Assembly: GCA_038238115.1 (NCBI GenBank)
Contig: JBBRYB010000008.1
Coordinates: 62,001 to 126,000, forward strand
Direction of reading: 5' to 3'
Origin: JBBRYB01 sp038238115
GTDB taxonomy: Bacteria > Actinomycetota > Actinomycetes > Propionibacteriales > Nocardioidaceae
Length of the DNA stretch: 64,000 nucleotides
Under the pieces are notes generated by a model. It saw nothing but the letters and a program-made list of their open reading frames with translations. It was not told the DNA's origin and searched no databases. This document shows, piece by piece, positions 42,801-51,618 of the stretch; position 1 is the first letter of the stretch, and each line of letters opens with the position of its first letter. Position numbers and translations under genes: made by a program.

Positions 42801-44481
42801 CGACAAGGAAGACACCGAACAGGCCGCGGTCGGGGATCGTGCCGCCGGACGTGACCGCGAGGCGTTGGGCGCCTGGGCGGCCCGTCAACGTGTTGGCGAC
42901 CCGGTCCCAGACGAGCCGGGGGCGCAGCTCGGCGAACTCGTCGGAGGGATAGCGCCCCGAGAGCAGGTCGAGGGTCGCGTCGTACGCAGAGCGCGGCAGC
43001 GTGGCGAAGGACGCCGCCCGGCGTACGACGCTGAACAGGACGTCGGCGTCCCAGGTCTCGGTCGAGGTGCACGCCACGATCTGCTGTGCGAGCACGTCAA
43101 GGGGATGGCTCGGGACCTTGAGAGCCTCGATCTGGCCGGAGCGCATGCGTTCGACGGTGACCGCCGTCTGGACGAGGTCGGCGCGGTGCTTGGGGAAGAG
43201 GACACCATGCGAGACTTCACCGACCTGGTGGCCCGCCCGGCCGACCCGCTGCAGGCCGCTGGCCACCGAGGGAGGCGACTCGACCTGGACGACCAGGTCG
43301 ACGGCACCCATGTCGATGCCGAGCTCAAGGCTCGAGGTCGCGACCACACAGGGCAGCCGACCCGCCTTGAGGTCGTCCTCGATGAGGGCCCGCTGCTCCT
43401 TGCTCACCGAGCCGTGGTGCGCGCGGGCGATCACGGCGCTGGCCCCCAGACTGGCCCCACTCTGTGCCAGGATCTCGGCCGGCCGACCCGGCTCGTCCAG
43501 ATCCTCACCGAGCCGCTCGGTCGCGATCTCGTTGAGCCGCGCGGTCAGCCGCTCGGCGAGCCGTCGAGAGTTGGCGAAGACGATGGTCGAGCGGTGCGCC
43601 TGGATCAGGTCGACGATGCGCTCCTCCACGTGCGGCCAGATCGAGGCCCGCTGGAGGTTTCCGGCGGCTGGCCCCTCAATGTCTTCGGTGATCGTCCCGA
43701 GCGCGGTCATGTCCTCGATGGGTACCACCACCTCGAGGTCCCACTGCTTGGGTGACGCCGGTGCCACCACCTCGACCGGCCGGGCACCACCGAGGAACCG
43801 CGCGACCTCTTCGACGGGACGCACGGTGGCGGACAGCCCGACGCGCTGCGCCGGATGGTCGAGCAGCTCGTCGAGGCGTTCGAGCGACAACGCCAGGTGC
43901 GCCCCGCGTTTCGTCCCGGCAACCGCGTGGACCTCGTCGAGGATGACCGTGTCGACACCGCGCAGCGACTCGTTGGCCTGCGAGGTGAGCATCAGGAACA
44001 GCGATTCTGGGGTCGTGATCAAGATGTCTGGCGGAGTCGTGCTCAGCTTGCGTCGCTCTGCCGCCGACGTGTCACCGGAGCGGACCCCGACGGCGATGCT
44101 GGGCGCCTCGAGTCCGAGCCGGCCCGCGGTATGCCGCAGGCCGGCCAGCGGGGCGCGCAGGTTGCGCTCGATGTCGACGGCGAGCGCCTTGAGCGGCGAC
44201 ACGTAGAGAACCCGGCAGCGGTGGCGCTTGTCCGCGGGCGCCGCAGTCGTGGCCAGCCGGTCGAGGGCCCAGAGGAACGCCGCCAGGGTCTTGCCCGAAC
44301 CCGTCGGCGCCACGACGAGCGCATTGCGTCCGGCCGCGATGGACTGCCAGGCGCCAGCCTGGGCCGCGGTCGGCTCGGCGAAGGCACCAGCAAACCATGC
44401 CCGGGTCACCGGCGAGAAGTGCTGCAACGCCGACGGCGATGCCGAGGTGCCACTCATGGGAACCATTGTCCCCGACGCCAC
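39865..44481 (-). CDS. lhr: Lhr-type ATP-dependent helicase
   Basis: A 1538-aa superfamily 2 helicase, the size of full-length Lhr. Walker A is P-T-G-S-G-K-T at residues 59-65; the DEVH box is near 186; helicase C-terminal motifs (Q-R-V-G-R-A-G-H-Q) are near 410. Winged-helix and long C-terminal Lhr-specific domains follow. It is a 3'-5' translocase linked to DNA repair, consistent with nei next door. The GTG at 44481 is the outermost start; ATGs at 44466 and 44457 are equally plausible. Confidence 0.95.
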   Translation of the reverse strand: MASGTMVPMSGTSASPSALQHFSPVTRAWFAGAFAEPTAAQAGAWQSIAAGRNALVVAPTGSGKTLAAFLWALDRLATTAAPADKRHRCRVLYVSPLKALAVDIERNLRAPLAGLRHTAGRLGLEAPSIAVGVRSGDTSAAERRKLSTTPPDILITTPESLFLMLTSQANESLRGVDTVILDEVHAVAGTKRGAHLALSLERLDELLDHPAQRVGLSATVRPVEEVARFLGGARPVEVVAPASPKQWDLEVVVPIEDMTALGTITEDIEGPAAGNLQRASIWPHVEERIVDLIQAHRSTIVFANSRRLAERLTARLNEIATERLGEDLDEPGRPAEILAQSGASLGASAVIARAHHGSVSKEQRALIEDDLKAGRLPCVVATSSLELGIDMGAVDLVVQVESPPSVASGLQRVGRAGHQVGEVSHGVLFPKHRADLVQTAVTVERMRSGQIEALKVPSHPLDVLAQQIVACTSTETWDADVLFSVVRRAASFATLPRSAYDATLDLLSGRYPSDEFAELRPRLVWDRVANTLTGRPGAQRLAVTSGGTIPDRGLFGVFLVGAASSSGSGAGTSRVGELDEEMVYESRIGDVFALGASSWRIEDITHDRVLVSPAPGLPGRLPFWKGDALGRPAELGAAVGAFVREISGLKEPVAVERAAAAGLDTFAAGNLVGFVAEQLADTGYVPHDRQLVVERCRDELGDWRLIVHSPYGAAVHGPWALAIGARLRERFGIDAQTMAGDDGLIVRIAETDAEPPDASLVLFEPDEIDDIVTTEVGGSALFASRFRECAARALLLPRRDPGKRSPLWQQRQRSAALLEVASKYGSFPIVLEAVRECLQDVYDVPALVQLMRDIEARRIRVVDVETATPSAFARSLLFGYVAAFVYEGDSPLAERKAAALALDPALLGELLGRTELRDLLDPEVLDQIERELQRLTDDRLAKDAEGLADLLRLLGPLTPAEVEARCRPGADGRWGHDLESARRAVRVRIAGSEQLAAVEDVARLRDALGVPVPAGVPEAFTAPVADPLGDVVARFARTHGPFTTVQVASRFGLGHAVAHDALRRLTAAGRLAEGEFRPSAQGTEWCDAEVLRRLRRRSLAAARKEVEPVEPAALGRFLPAWQHVGSRLRGPDGVLAVVEQLAGCAVPASALEPFVLASRLLDYRPSMLDELTSAGEVTWAGVGALPGADGWVSLHVVDTASLTLPDVTEIDFSDRHEQILQALGAGGGFFFRQLSDAVGSTDDAQLVAAMWDLVWAGHLTNDTIAPLRAQLGGGRTAHRPRRSPPRARMSGRPLVGRGAMSRPTLASRSGPPTVAGRWSLTPQREADPTRRAHAGAEALLERHGVVTRGAVVSERSPGGFAAVYKVLSAFEESGRCRRGYFVAGLGAAQFGVTGAVDRLRSVASDQEVASASPAQTLVLAATDPANPFGAALPWPERARDEANSGHRPGRKAGAVVALVDGALALYVERGGRTLRTFSDDPGRIQPAADALALAVREGALGKLTVERADGEHILRSPLSSALEAAGFHATPRGLRLRR

Positions 44482-44537
44482 CGACAGTTCTCGCGGGCGG
44501 CCACCGCCGCGGCTGCTCGTCGCTCACCACCTCGCCG

Positions 44538-45386
44538 TCACAGGTCGCCGCCCTCGTTGAGCAGCCGCTTGATCTCGCGCTGGATGAGGCCCAGGCGCGC
44601 CTCCTTGACCAGCGGCACCTGACGTCGACGGCGGCGAATCTCGGCCAGATCGATGTCGACGGTCAGCACCTGCTCCTGGGCGTGGACCGCCTCGGCCACG
44701 ACGTTGCCCCAGGGGTCCACGACATGTGAGCCGCCCCAGAAATGGAACCGCCCCTCCACCCCAACCCGATTCACGAACACCACGAAGAGCTGGAACATCC
44801 GGCCGTAGAAACGGGTGATGTCGTGCCAGTACTCGTCGGAGTTGTAATGCTCGGGGAAGGTGCTCTGCGCACTCGCGGCCGGAACGAGGAGCACCTGGGC
44901 GCCGTCTTGAGTGGCGAGGAACGCCAGCTGCGGCTGCCAGGCGTCGTTGCAGCACAGCACTGCCATTCGGGTGTCACGACTCGCCGGGAACGTCCGCAGG
45001 TCGGGTCCTGCCGTGAAGTGGTTGCGCTCCTCGAACGGCGCGTACGCGGGTAGGTACAGCTTGCGGTGCACGTGGACCAGACGGCCGGCTTCGTAGTAGG
45101 CGGTGCTGTTGTAGGTATGCGGGCTGCGCGGACCGGCCTCCACGAAACCGATCGACACACCGGCGTCCCCGGCGGAGCTGGCGAGCTTCTCGAGCCGCGG
45201 GTCGTCGGGCCGCATCGTCAGATCCGCATCCACCTCCCCGACCGAATAGCCAGACACGAACAGCTCGGGGAAGACGACCAAGTCCGAGGAAGCGCTCATC
45301 GCGGTCTCGACGGCCAGATGCGCCGACTCGAGGTTTGCGTCGATGTCGCCCAGCCGGGACTGCAACTGGGCCAGGCTAATCCTCAT
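44538..45386 (-). CDS. Nitrilase-superfamily carbon-nitrogen hydrolase
   Basis: A 282-aa amidase-type hydrolase. The Glu-Lys-Cys triad is Glu41 (F-P-E-L-F), Lys109 (H-R-K-L-Y) and Cys146 (L-C-C-N-D-A-W). It is close to the N-carbamoylputrescine amidase/omega-amidase branches; the substrate is unknown. ATG 45386 gives M-R-I-S-L-A-Q-L-Q as in relatives, while longer starts do not. It lies downstream of the betaine importer but is separated by a hairpin, with lhr following. Confidence 0.88.
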   Translation of the reverse strand: MRISLAQLQSRLGDIDANLESAHLAVETAMSASSDLVVFPELFVSGYSVGEVDADLTMRPDDPRLEKLASSAGDAGVSIGFVEAGPRSPHTYNSTAYYEAGRLVHVHRKLYLPAYAPFEERNHFTAGPDLRTFPASRDTRMAVLCCNDAWQPQLAFLATQDGAQVLLVPAASAQSTFPEHYNSDEYWHDITRFYGRMFQLFVVFVNRVGVEGRFHFWGGSHVVDPWGNVVAEAVHAQEQVLTVDIDLAEIRRRRRQVPLVKEARLGLIQREIKRLLNEGGDL

Positions 45387-45395
45387 GGGCAGATC

Positions 45396-45407
45396 CTTGC
45401 ATGCAAG
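45396..45407. promoter_or_regulatory. 12-bp palindrome just upstream of the nitrilase-family gene
   Basis: CTTGCATGCAAG is a perfect palindrome 10-21 bp upstream of the ATG at 45386. It overlaps the start of the terminator hairpin. It could be an operator; no regulator is assigned. Confidence 0.3.
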
Positions 45408-45441
45408 TCTCGGATCCCGGCGCGTGCCAGGACCCGAGACT
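45406..45441 (-). terminator. Hairpin after the importer operon
   Basis: AGTCTCGGATCC (45406-45417) pairs with 45430-45441, eight perfect pairs, one mismatch, then three pairs, around a 12-nt loop. It lies 14 bp beyond the stop of the substrate-binding protein gene and separates it from the nitrilase gene. Confidence 0.65.
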
Positions 45442-45454
45442 GTGGGGTCGTCTG

Positions 45455-46411
45455 TCAGCCGCCGATGAAGCCGTTGTCCTCGAGCCACTTCTTGGCGACG
45501 GCGTCTGGTGGCAGCCCGTCCACATCCACCTGCGAGTTGAGCTTCTGCAGCTCCTCGGTCGTGATCTTCGCGGCGATCGGGTCGAGAACGCTTTGCAGCT
45601 CAGGGTTGTCCTTGAGCGTCGAGTCCTTCATGGTCATGGCCAGGTCGTACTTCACGAAGAAGTTCTTGTCGTCGTCGAGGACGACAAGGTTGTTGGCCGG
45701 GATGCGCCCGTCCGTGGCGAACACCTCACCGAACTTGCACGGGTCTCCCTTCGGCACCGCCGTGAACACGATGCCGAGGTCGACCTCGGTGATCTGGTCG
45801 TTGGGCAGGCTGAACCCGTAGGCCTTCTCGAGCCCCGGCCAGCCGTCCTTGCGGTCCAGGAACTCTGCGGCAGCACACATCGAGGCAGAGGTGGGGTCGC
45901 TCTTCACCAGGTCCGCGTACTGCGACAGCGTGGTCACCCCCGTGTCCTGGGTCGTGGCGAACGCATAGGTGTCGTTGGCCGAGGTGAGCGCGAGCCACTT
46001 GATGCCGTTCTTGTCCAGGTCCTGCTTCGCGACGGCGTCGTACAGTGCCTTGTCGTCGGTCGGCGCGCTCGCGACGTCGTTACCCAGGATGTCGGCCCAC
46101 CCGGTGCCGGTGTACTCCCAATACATGTCGATGTTGTCGGTCTCGAGGGCCTTGCGGACGTTCGTCGTGCCGGTGATCCCGGTCTGGTCGTCCACCGTCG
46201 CGCCGGCGTTCTCGAGCGCCTGGATGGCGATCTGGCCGAGGATGAGCTGCTCGGTGAACTCCTTTGAACCCACCGTGAAGGACTTTCCGGCGAGAGTATC
46301 GGTGCTGCCGGCGCCACCACCGCCGCTGTCACCGCTGCCACAGGCGGCGACCGCCAAGGTGACGCCGGCGGCCAGCGCGGTCAGCCGAGCGGCCTTCTTC
46401 GAGTAGCCCAT
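45455..46411 (-). CDS. Glycine betaine/choline ABC transporter substrate-binding lipoprotein (OpuAC/ProX type)
   Basis: A 318-aa lipoprotein with signal helix 9-21 and lipobox V-A-A-C at Cys24. The mature protein has the OpuC/OsmF pattern K-E-F-T-E-Q-L-I-L-G-Q and M-Y-W-E-Y-T-G-T-G-W, whose aromatic residues form the quaternary-amine cage. It captures betaine, choline or a related osmolyte outside the membrane. GGAAGG precedes ATG 46411. It is the last gene of a permease-ATPase-permease-binding protein operon. Confidence 0.92.
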   Translation of the reverse strand: MGYSKKAARLTALAAGVTLAVAACGSGDSGGGGAGSTDTLAGKSFTVGSKEFTEQLILGQIAIQALENAGATVDDQTGITGTTNVRKALETDNIDMYWEYTGTGWADILGNDVASAPTDDKALYDAVAKQDLDKNGIKWLALTSANDTYAFATTQDTGVTTLSQYADLVKSDPTSASMCAAAEFLDRKDGWPGLEKAYGFSLPNDQITEVDLGIVFTAVPKGDPCKFGEVFATDGRIPANNLVVLDDDKNFFVKYDLAMTMKDSTLKDNPELQSVLDPIAAKITTEELQKLNSQVDVDGLPPDAVAKKWLEDNGFIGG

Positions 46412-46466
46412 GATGGCTTTACCTTCCGTTGTGTGTGTCACATATGTGTTTGTCGTTGCATGCGGC

Positions 46467-47273
46467 TCAGAGTCCCCGCGGGCGGAGGATGTCTTCGGCG
46501 ATGCCGGCCAGATAGTCGACGAGCAGGGCGAGCACGGCCACCAAGACACCGCCGACGATGGTGATGAAGGGCCGGTTCCCGGAGAACCCGGACACGATCA
46601 GACTGCCGAGTGTCCCCGCGCCGATGAATGCGCCGAGTGTCGCCGTACCGACGTTGATGGTGAGCGCCGTCCTGAGCCCGGCCATGATGACCGGCACGGC
46701 GAGCGGCAGCTCGATCCGAAGCAGGACGGCCCACTTGGTCATGCCCATCCCGCGCGCCGACTCGATGACCGAGGCATCGACCTGCGTCAGCCCGACCATC
46801 GTGTTGCGCAGCACCGGCAAGGTTGTGTACGCGGCAAGGGCGACGACGGTCGGCGTGAACCCGATCGTCCAGGCGATCGCGAAGAGCGCGAGTAGCCCGA
46901 CCGAGGGAGTGGCCTGGCCGACGTTGAACACCGCGATCGCTGGGGGTGTGATCACACGTGCGAAGGAGCGGGTCAGCAGGATTCCGAGGGGGATGGCGAT
47001 GACCAGCACGAGTATCGTCGAGACGATGGTCAGCTGGATCTGCTCCTGAGTCCTGGCGACGATGTTGCTGAACGAGAGCCGTTCCGTCTCGGCTGAGTCG
47101 AGGTTCCTGGTGCTGACCGCGAGGTAGACGACCAGCAGGACGACGGCCAGGGCCACGGGCATGAACAGGTAGCCGCCGAGCGAGCGCCGCCCCGCCCGAA
47201 CAGGCACGGTGCTTCGAGGGTCGACGGGGGCCGCCGGGCCCTCGCCTTGCTGCACGTCTGCGTTCGCGGACAT
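46467..47273 (-). CDS. Glycine betaine ABC transporter permease (OpuCB/OpuCD type)
   Basis: A 268-aa permease with five or six hydrophobic segments after a polar 30-residue N terminus. The EAA loop E-S-A-R-G-M-G-M-T-K-W is characteristic of the OpuC/OsmW branch. One of two permeases in the operon; it follows the ATPase gene with one base between. Confidence 0.92.
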   Translation of the reverse strand: MSANADVQQGEGPAAPVDPRSTVPVRAGRRSLGGYLFMPVALAVVLLVVYLAVSTRNLDSAETERLSFSNIVARTQEQIQLTIVSTILVLVIAIPLGILLTRSFARVITPPAIAVFNVGQATPSVGLLALFAIAWTIGFTPTVVALAAYTTLPVLRNTMVGLTQVDASVIESARGMGMTKWAVLLRIELPLAVPVIMAGLRTALTINVGTATLGAFIGAGTLGSLIVSGFSGNRPFITIVGGVLVAVLALLVDYLAGIAEDILRPRGL

Positions 47274-47274
47274 G

Positions 47275-48519
47275 TCAGCGGTCCTCGTCCTCGAGGTCCT
47301 CGTCGTCGAACTCGGTGCCCCGCAGACGGCCGCGCTCGGCTCGTCGCATGCTGCGCACGGTCTCGTTGATCGTGTCGATGTCGACGATGCCCTGATAGGC
47401 GTGGGAGGAGTCGACGACGATCGCCGTGCTGTAGCGAGCCGTCAGCATCTCGTTGAGCGTGTCGCTGAGCGTGGCGTTCGGCTGCACCATGGCCTCTGGC
47501 GGCAGGCCGATCTCGGACAGTGCCCGACCATGCCCGGCGCGACGCAGGTGGTCGGCATTGACCCACCTCAACGGTCGCCGCTGGGCGTCGAGAATGAGTA
47601 CGGCGCTCTTGTCGCTGTCATCGAGCAGGCGGCGGACGTCGTCATGGCTGGCGCCTTCCTGCGCGGTCGGCCACTGGTGCAGCTCGACGTCGCGCACCCG
47701 GCTCAGGCTCAGCCGCTTGAGCGAGGCGCCGCGGCCGATGAAGTCCGCCACGAAGTCGTCCGCCGGGTTCACGAGGATCCGCTCCGGAGTGTCGAACTGG
47801 GCGATGTGCGACTGTTCGCGAAGGATCGCGATCCGGTCTCCCATCTTGATTGCCTCGTCGATGTCGTGGGTGACGAAGATGATCGTCTTCTTGATCTGCT
47901 CCTGAAGGCGGAGGAACTCATTCTGCAGTCGCTCTCGTGTGATCGGGTCGATCGCGCCGAATGGCTCGTCCATCAGCATGACGTCGGGGTCGGCGCTCAT
48001 GGCGCGCGCGACGCCTACCCGCTGTCGCTGGCCTCCCGAGAGCTCCTTGGGATAGCGGTCGCGGTAGTCGCCGGGGTCCATCCCGACCATCTGGAGCAGC
48101 TCGTCGACCCGCTCGCTGATTCGCTCCTTCTTCCAGCCCAGCATCTTGGGGACGGTCGCAATGTTGTTGGCAATGGTCGTGTGAGGGAACAGGCCGATCT
48201 GCTGGATGACATAGCCGATCCGGCGCCGCAACTGATCGGGGTTCGTCTTGGTGACGTCCTCGCCGTCGAGGTAGATGCGTCCGGAGGTCGGTTCGATGAT
48301 GCGGTTGATCATCTTCATCGTTGTCGTCTTGCCGCAGCCCGACGGACCGACAAAGATGACAATCTCGCCTTCCGGGATCTCCATGGACAGGTCGTCGACC
48401 GCGGGCTCTCGCTGGCCGGGGAACCGTTTGGCCAGATTCTCCAGCCGGATCTCGATCTTGCCGCCGTCGGAGGCGGCCCCGGCGTCCGAGCTGGTCGTGG
48501 CGTCTTGAGTGTCGGTCAT
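47275..48519 (-). CDS. Glycine betaine ABC transporter ATP-binding protein with CBS domains
   Basis: A 414-aa ATPase. Walker A G-P-S-G-C-G-K-T-T, signature L-S-G-G-Q-R-Q-R-V and Walker B V-M-L-M-D-E-P-F lie in the N-terminal 240 residues. The C-terminal CBS pair (about 275-390) is the ionic-strength sensor of OpuA/OpuC ATPases. An acidic tail (D-D-E-D-L-E-D-E-D-R), which may contribute to salt sensing, ends the protein. ATG 48519 overlaps the previous gene's stop. Confidence 0.95.
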   Translation of the reverse strand: MTDTQDATTSSDAGAASDGGKIEIRLENLAKRFPGQREPAVDDLSMEIPEGEIVIFVGPSGCGKTTTMKMINRIIEPTSGRIYLDGEDVTKTNPDQLRRRIGYVIQQIGLFPHTTIANNIATVPKMLGWKKERISERVDELLQMVGMDPGDYRDRYPKELSGGQRQRVGVARAMSADPDVMLMDEPFGAIDPITRERLQNEFLRLQEQIKKTIIFVTHDIDEAIKMGDRIAILREQSHIAQFDTPERILVNPADDFVADFIGRGASLKRLSLSRVRDVELHQWPTAQEGASHDDVRRLLDDSDKSAVLILDAQRRPLRWVNADHLRRAGHGRALSEIGLPPEAMVQPNATLSDTLNEMLTARYSTAIVVDSSHAYQGIVDIDTINETVRSMRRAERGRLRGTEFDDEDLEDEDR

Positions 48520-49190
48520 CTGATGCCTTTCGAGATCGTGAACCGGAAGATGACGACGTAGACAAGATCGAACAGGACCGCCAAGACGATGACACCAAGG
48601 GTCCCGCTGAGCACCTGGTTGAGCGCGGTCGCACTCCCGATCTGGGCCAGACCGGAGAAGATGTCGTTGCCCAGGCCGGGGCCGTTGATATAGGCGCCGA
48701 TCGCCGCGATCCCGATCAGCAGCAACGTGGACACCCGCACGCCCGTCAAGACGACGGGCCAGGCGAGCGGCAGTTCCACCCGCCACAGCCGCTCGGCCCG
48801 ACCCATGCCCATGCCTTGGGCGGACTCGACGATTGACGGGTCGACTTCGCGGAGCCCGACGATCGTGTTGCGCACGATGGGCAGCAGCCCGTACAACGTG
48901 AGCGCGAAGATGACCGACTTTGCGCCCAGCCCGAGCCCGGGAATCTGGATGAGCAGGGTGAAGAGAGCCAGGGAAGGGATCGTCAAGAAGGTGCTGGTCA
49001 CCGCCAGCACGATCCCACGCGCGCGGGGCGTCTGATAGGTCGCCACGCCCAAGCCCACGCCGATGACCGTCGAGATGGCGACCGAGATGATCACCACGAC
49101 TGCGTGGTCGATGGCGAGCTGAACCAGGTCGTGCCACGTGAACTGAAGGTAGGTCCAGAAGCTGGAGTACCAGCTCGGCTTCTCAATCAC
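48516..49190 (-). CDS. Glycine betaine ABC transporter permease (first of the operon)
   Basis: A 224-aa permease with five or six transmembrane helices and the E-S-A-Q-G-M-G-M-G-R-A EAA loop. Its stop overlaps the ATPase start. It begins the importer operon read leftwards; the 143-bp gap to the iclR stop should hold its promoter, but no clear one is seen. Confidence 0.9.
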   Translation of the reverse strand: MIEKPSWYSSFWTYLQFTWHDLVQLAIDHAVVVIISVAISTVIGVGLGVATYQTPRARGIVLAVTSTFLTIPSLALFTLLIQIPGLGLGAKSVIFALTLYGLLPIVRNTIVGLREVDPSIVESAQGMGMGRAERLWRVELPLAWPVVLTGVRVSTLLLIGIAAIGAYINGPGLGNDIFSGLAQIGSATALNQVLSGTLGVIVLAVLFDLVYVVIFRFTISKGIR

Positions 49191-49333
49191 GGCTGACCCG
49201 CAGTGCCAGGGCGGACGTAGTCCCCATGCATACCTCCGTTACGCGTGCACAGACTCTGGCACGGTCCTCGCGCGTCCCACAAGGTCATTGCCGCATGGGC
49301 AACACATAGCGGCGGGTACGCAGCGGTGCCGAC

Positions 49334-50092
49334 CTATCTGTTCGTCGAGGACAGCTCGGCACAGTGCACGAGCAGCTCGTCCACGGCCGCGCTCATCGCC
49401 TCAGGCCCGAACCGGCCGGCCGGTCCCTGAAGGCCGAGCACCGCGACGAGGACGTTCCCAGCAGCCAGCACCGGCGCGGCAATGGCGTTGAGCTGCTCCT
49501 CGCGTTCGCCGACAGCCTGAGCCCAGCCGCGCTCGCGGATCGACGCGACCTCGGCGTTGAGCACGGCCACGTCGGTGACCGTGTGCGCGGTGTATGACGG
49601 CAGCGGGCGGGTCGGCATCGCCTCGGTCGGCGTCGCCGCGCTGAATGCGAGGAAGACCTTGCCGGTCGCGGTGGCGTGGGCGATGCTGGGGCGGCCGACC
49701 TGTGCGACGCTTCGCACCGACGAGGGGCTCTGCACGAAGTCGACAGTGATGGTGCCCTCCTGATACGGGATGGACAAGGTGGCGGTCTCGCCGGTGGCCG
49801 CGGTCATAGCCAGCAGGTGGGGACGGCAGAGCTGACGCATGTCGACGCGGGCGAGTGCGGCGTTGCCGAGCTCGACCAATCTCGGCCCGAGCCGGAAACG
49901 GCCAGTGTCGGGCAGCTGAGTAACGAGCTCGTCCTGCGCCAGGGTGGCGAGCAGGCGAGAGACGGTGCTCGGGTTGACGCCCGTGCGTCGGGCGATCTCG
50001 TTGTTTCCGAGGTCGCCGCTCGAGTCCGCAAGGGCATGCAGCACTGCCAGTGCGCGCTCGACCGTCGCGACCGGACGATGTCCCGTGGTCAA
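49334..50092 (-). CDS. IclR-family transcriptional regulator
   Basis: A 252-aa regulator. The N-terminal winged helix (about 8-65: T-V-E-R-A-L-A-V-L, N-P-S-T-V-S-R-L-L-A-T-L) is followed by the IclR effector domain with G-R-P-S-I-A-H-A-T-A-T-G-K and the G-W-A-Q-A-V-G-E-R-E-E block. It is divergent from the demethylase operon and next to the betaine importer. The strong palindrome between the divergent genes (50133-50159) is the likely operator, and a methylated amine or its breakdown product the likely effector. Confidence 0.93.
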   Translation of the reverse strand: MTTGHRPVATVERALAVLHALADSSGDLGNNEIARRTGVNPSTVSRLLATLAQDELVTQLPDTGRFRLGPRLVELGNAALARVDMRQLCRPHLLAMTAATGETATLSIPYQEGTITVDFVQSPSSVRSVAQVGRPSIAHATATGKVFLAFSAATPTEAMPTRPLPSYTAHTVTDVAVLNAEVASIRERGWAQAVGEREEQLNAIAAPVLAAGNVLVAVLGLQGPAGRFGPEAMSAAVDELLVHCAELSSTNR

Positions 50093-50132
50093 CCGGGCCC
50101 TCCCGTGCTAGCGTCAACAAGGCAGATATGAA

Positions 50133-50159
50133 ACAGTATTGCCAATATGGCAACACTGT
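50133..50159. promoter_or_regulatory. 27-bp palindromic operator between iclR and the demethylase operon
   Basis: Arms ACAGT-A-TTGCCA and TGGCAA-C-ACTGT surround a central ATA. Eleven of twelve arm positions pair; only the A/C position fails. It lies 41 bp upstream of the iclR start and 31 bp upstream of the FAD enzyme start. This AT-rich palindrome stands out from the surrounding GC-rich DNA and suits an IclR dimer or tetramer. Confidence 0.7.
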
Positions 50160-50189
50160 ACATCGGAATGGCAGCGGAGGCGAATCGCC

Positions 50190-51533
50190 ATGTCGCAGTC
50201 GGAACTTCCCGAGGGAGTCCGCTATGTGGTCGTGGGTGCCGGTGTGCATGGCTTGTCCACGGCCTGGCAGCTGGCGCGCCAGCTGCGGGTGCGCGGGCTG
50301 GGCAGCGGCGATGACGTCATCGTCGTGGACAAGACTGCAGTCGCCGCCGGGGCATCCGGCATCGCGTGCGGCGTGATCCGCAACAACTACTTCCAGCCGG
50401 CGATGCGCCGGTTGATGGCCCACTCGGTGGGCGTCTGGGAGTCCGACCCGCAGGCGTTCTCCTACCACCCGGTGGGCTACTTGCAGGCCGCACCTGAGGT
50501 GATGCGGGCCGGAGTCGCGCAGATCTACGCCGAGCAGCACGACATTGGGTATCCGTCAGCTCTCGTCGAAGGCGAGGCGGCCTGTCGGAGCTACCTGCGG
50601 GACCTCCTCGGCGACTGGCAGGCGCCGGGGATCACCAACGTCCTGCACGAGCAGCGTGGCGGCTACGCCAACAACCGCGCATCTATGCAGGGACTGGCCG
50701 CCAAGGCCGAAGCCGAGGGGGTGCGGATCCTCACGGGCGTGCGGGTCACGGGCTTCGACATGGACGGCGGCGCGGTGGGCGCGGTGGTCACCGATCGTTG
50801 CACGATCCGCTGCGACCGGGTCGTCATCGCGGCGGGGCCTTGGGTCCGAGACTTCTGGGCGATGCTGGACCTGCCGTCCACGATCGACGTACGCGACCGC
50901 AACGCCGAGCTTCGCCGGGATGTCGACATGTGGACCTACCTGTTGCTGCAGGAGGGCACGCTCGGCGTTGACCCGGGCAGCTTCACCGACACTCGCGGCG
51001 GCCTGCCACCCGTCATCCATGTGGACTCCGATGCTCCCTTGTACGACGACAGCGGCGACCTCGTCACGGACGAGATGTGGGGCATCTACTACAAGCCGGA
51101 CTTCAACTTCGGCGGCGTGCAGGGCGGCGCGATGCCGGTGCGAGTGAAAGGCCGGGCCGCCGACGTCGCCGTGGACCCGTACGGCCCGGCCAGTATCGAC
51201 TACACCGCCCCCCCAGACTTCGCCCGCATGTGGACGGCGGCGCTGGCCCACTGCCAAGAGCGTTTCGAGGGCACCGGCCACCTCTACAAGGACGAGAACT
51301 CCGGTGGCCTGGGCTGCTTCACCCCCGACAGTTTCCCCGTCTTCGACGTCTTCCGGACCAATGCCTACGTCATCGCGGACTCCAACCACGGCTACAAGAT
51401 GATCGGCGTCGGTGAGCTCGTCGCCCGTGAGCTGCTCGGCGAGCCACAGGAGCTGCTCGAACCCTTCCGCTTCATCCGTTACGAGCGCGGTGAGCTGCAT
51501 CCCACCAGCAGCTCACCCTTCCCATGGAGTTGA
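50190..51533 (+). CDS. FAD-dependent oxidoreductase of the DAO/dimethylglycine-sarcosine dehydrogenase family
   Basis: A 447-aa flavoprotein. The Rossmann motif V-V-V-G-A-G-V-H-G-L-S (residues 13-23) binds FAD. The chain has the DAO fold, including N-N-R-A-S-M-Q-G-L-A and V-I-A-A-G-P-W-V-R. GGAGG precedes ATG 50190. In mitochondrial and many bacterial enzymes this flavoprotein is fused to a GcvT-like folate domain; here the GcvT partner is the next gene. It probably oxidatively demethylates dimethylglycine or sarcosine, passing formaldehyde to THF. The substrate is inferred from context. Confidence 0.82.
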   Translation: MSQSELPEGVRYVVVGAGVHGLSTAWQLARQLRVRGLGSGDDVIVVDKTAVAAGASGIACGVIRNNYFQPAMRRLMAHSVGVWESDPQAFSYHPVGYLQAAPEVMRAGVAQIYAEQHDIGYPSALVEGEAACRSYLRDLLGDWQAPGITNVLHEQRGGYANNRASMQGLAAKAEAEGVRILTGVRVTGFDMDGGAVGAVVTDRCTIRCDRVVIAAGPWVRDFWAMLDLPSTIDVRDRNAELRRDVDMWTYLLLQEGTLGVDPGSFTDTRGGLPPVIHVDSDAPLYDDSGDLVTDEMWGIYYKPDFNFGGVQGGAMPVRVKGRAADVAVDPYGPASIDYTAPPDFARMWTAALAHCQERFEGTGHLYKDENSGGLGCFTPDSFPVFDVFRTNAYVIADSNHGYKMIGVGELVARELLGEPQELLEPFRFIRYERGELHPTSSSPFPWS

Positions 51534-51618
51534 CAGACCGTCGTTGACGAGGGCCACCCCCCTCGCGCCGGCAGCCAAACAGCACCAGCAGACGACACAG
51601 AAGCGAGACTGATGCACC

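Noticed and set aside
39022..44481. Frameshift or split in lhr or nei
   Set aside because: Both frames are continuous and contain all expected motifs in order.
47275..49137. 620-codon open frame covering the betaine importer ATPase and most of the upstream permease
   Set aside because: Only the part from 48519 encodes the ATPase; the earlier part is an out-of-frame reading of the permease gene, whose own frame is family-like.
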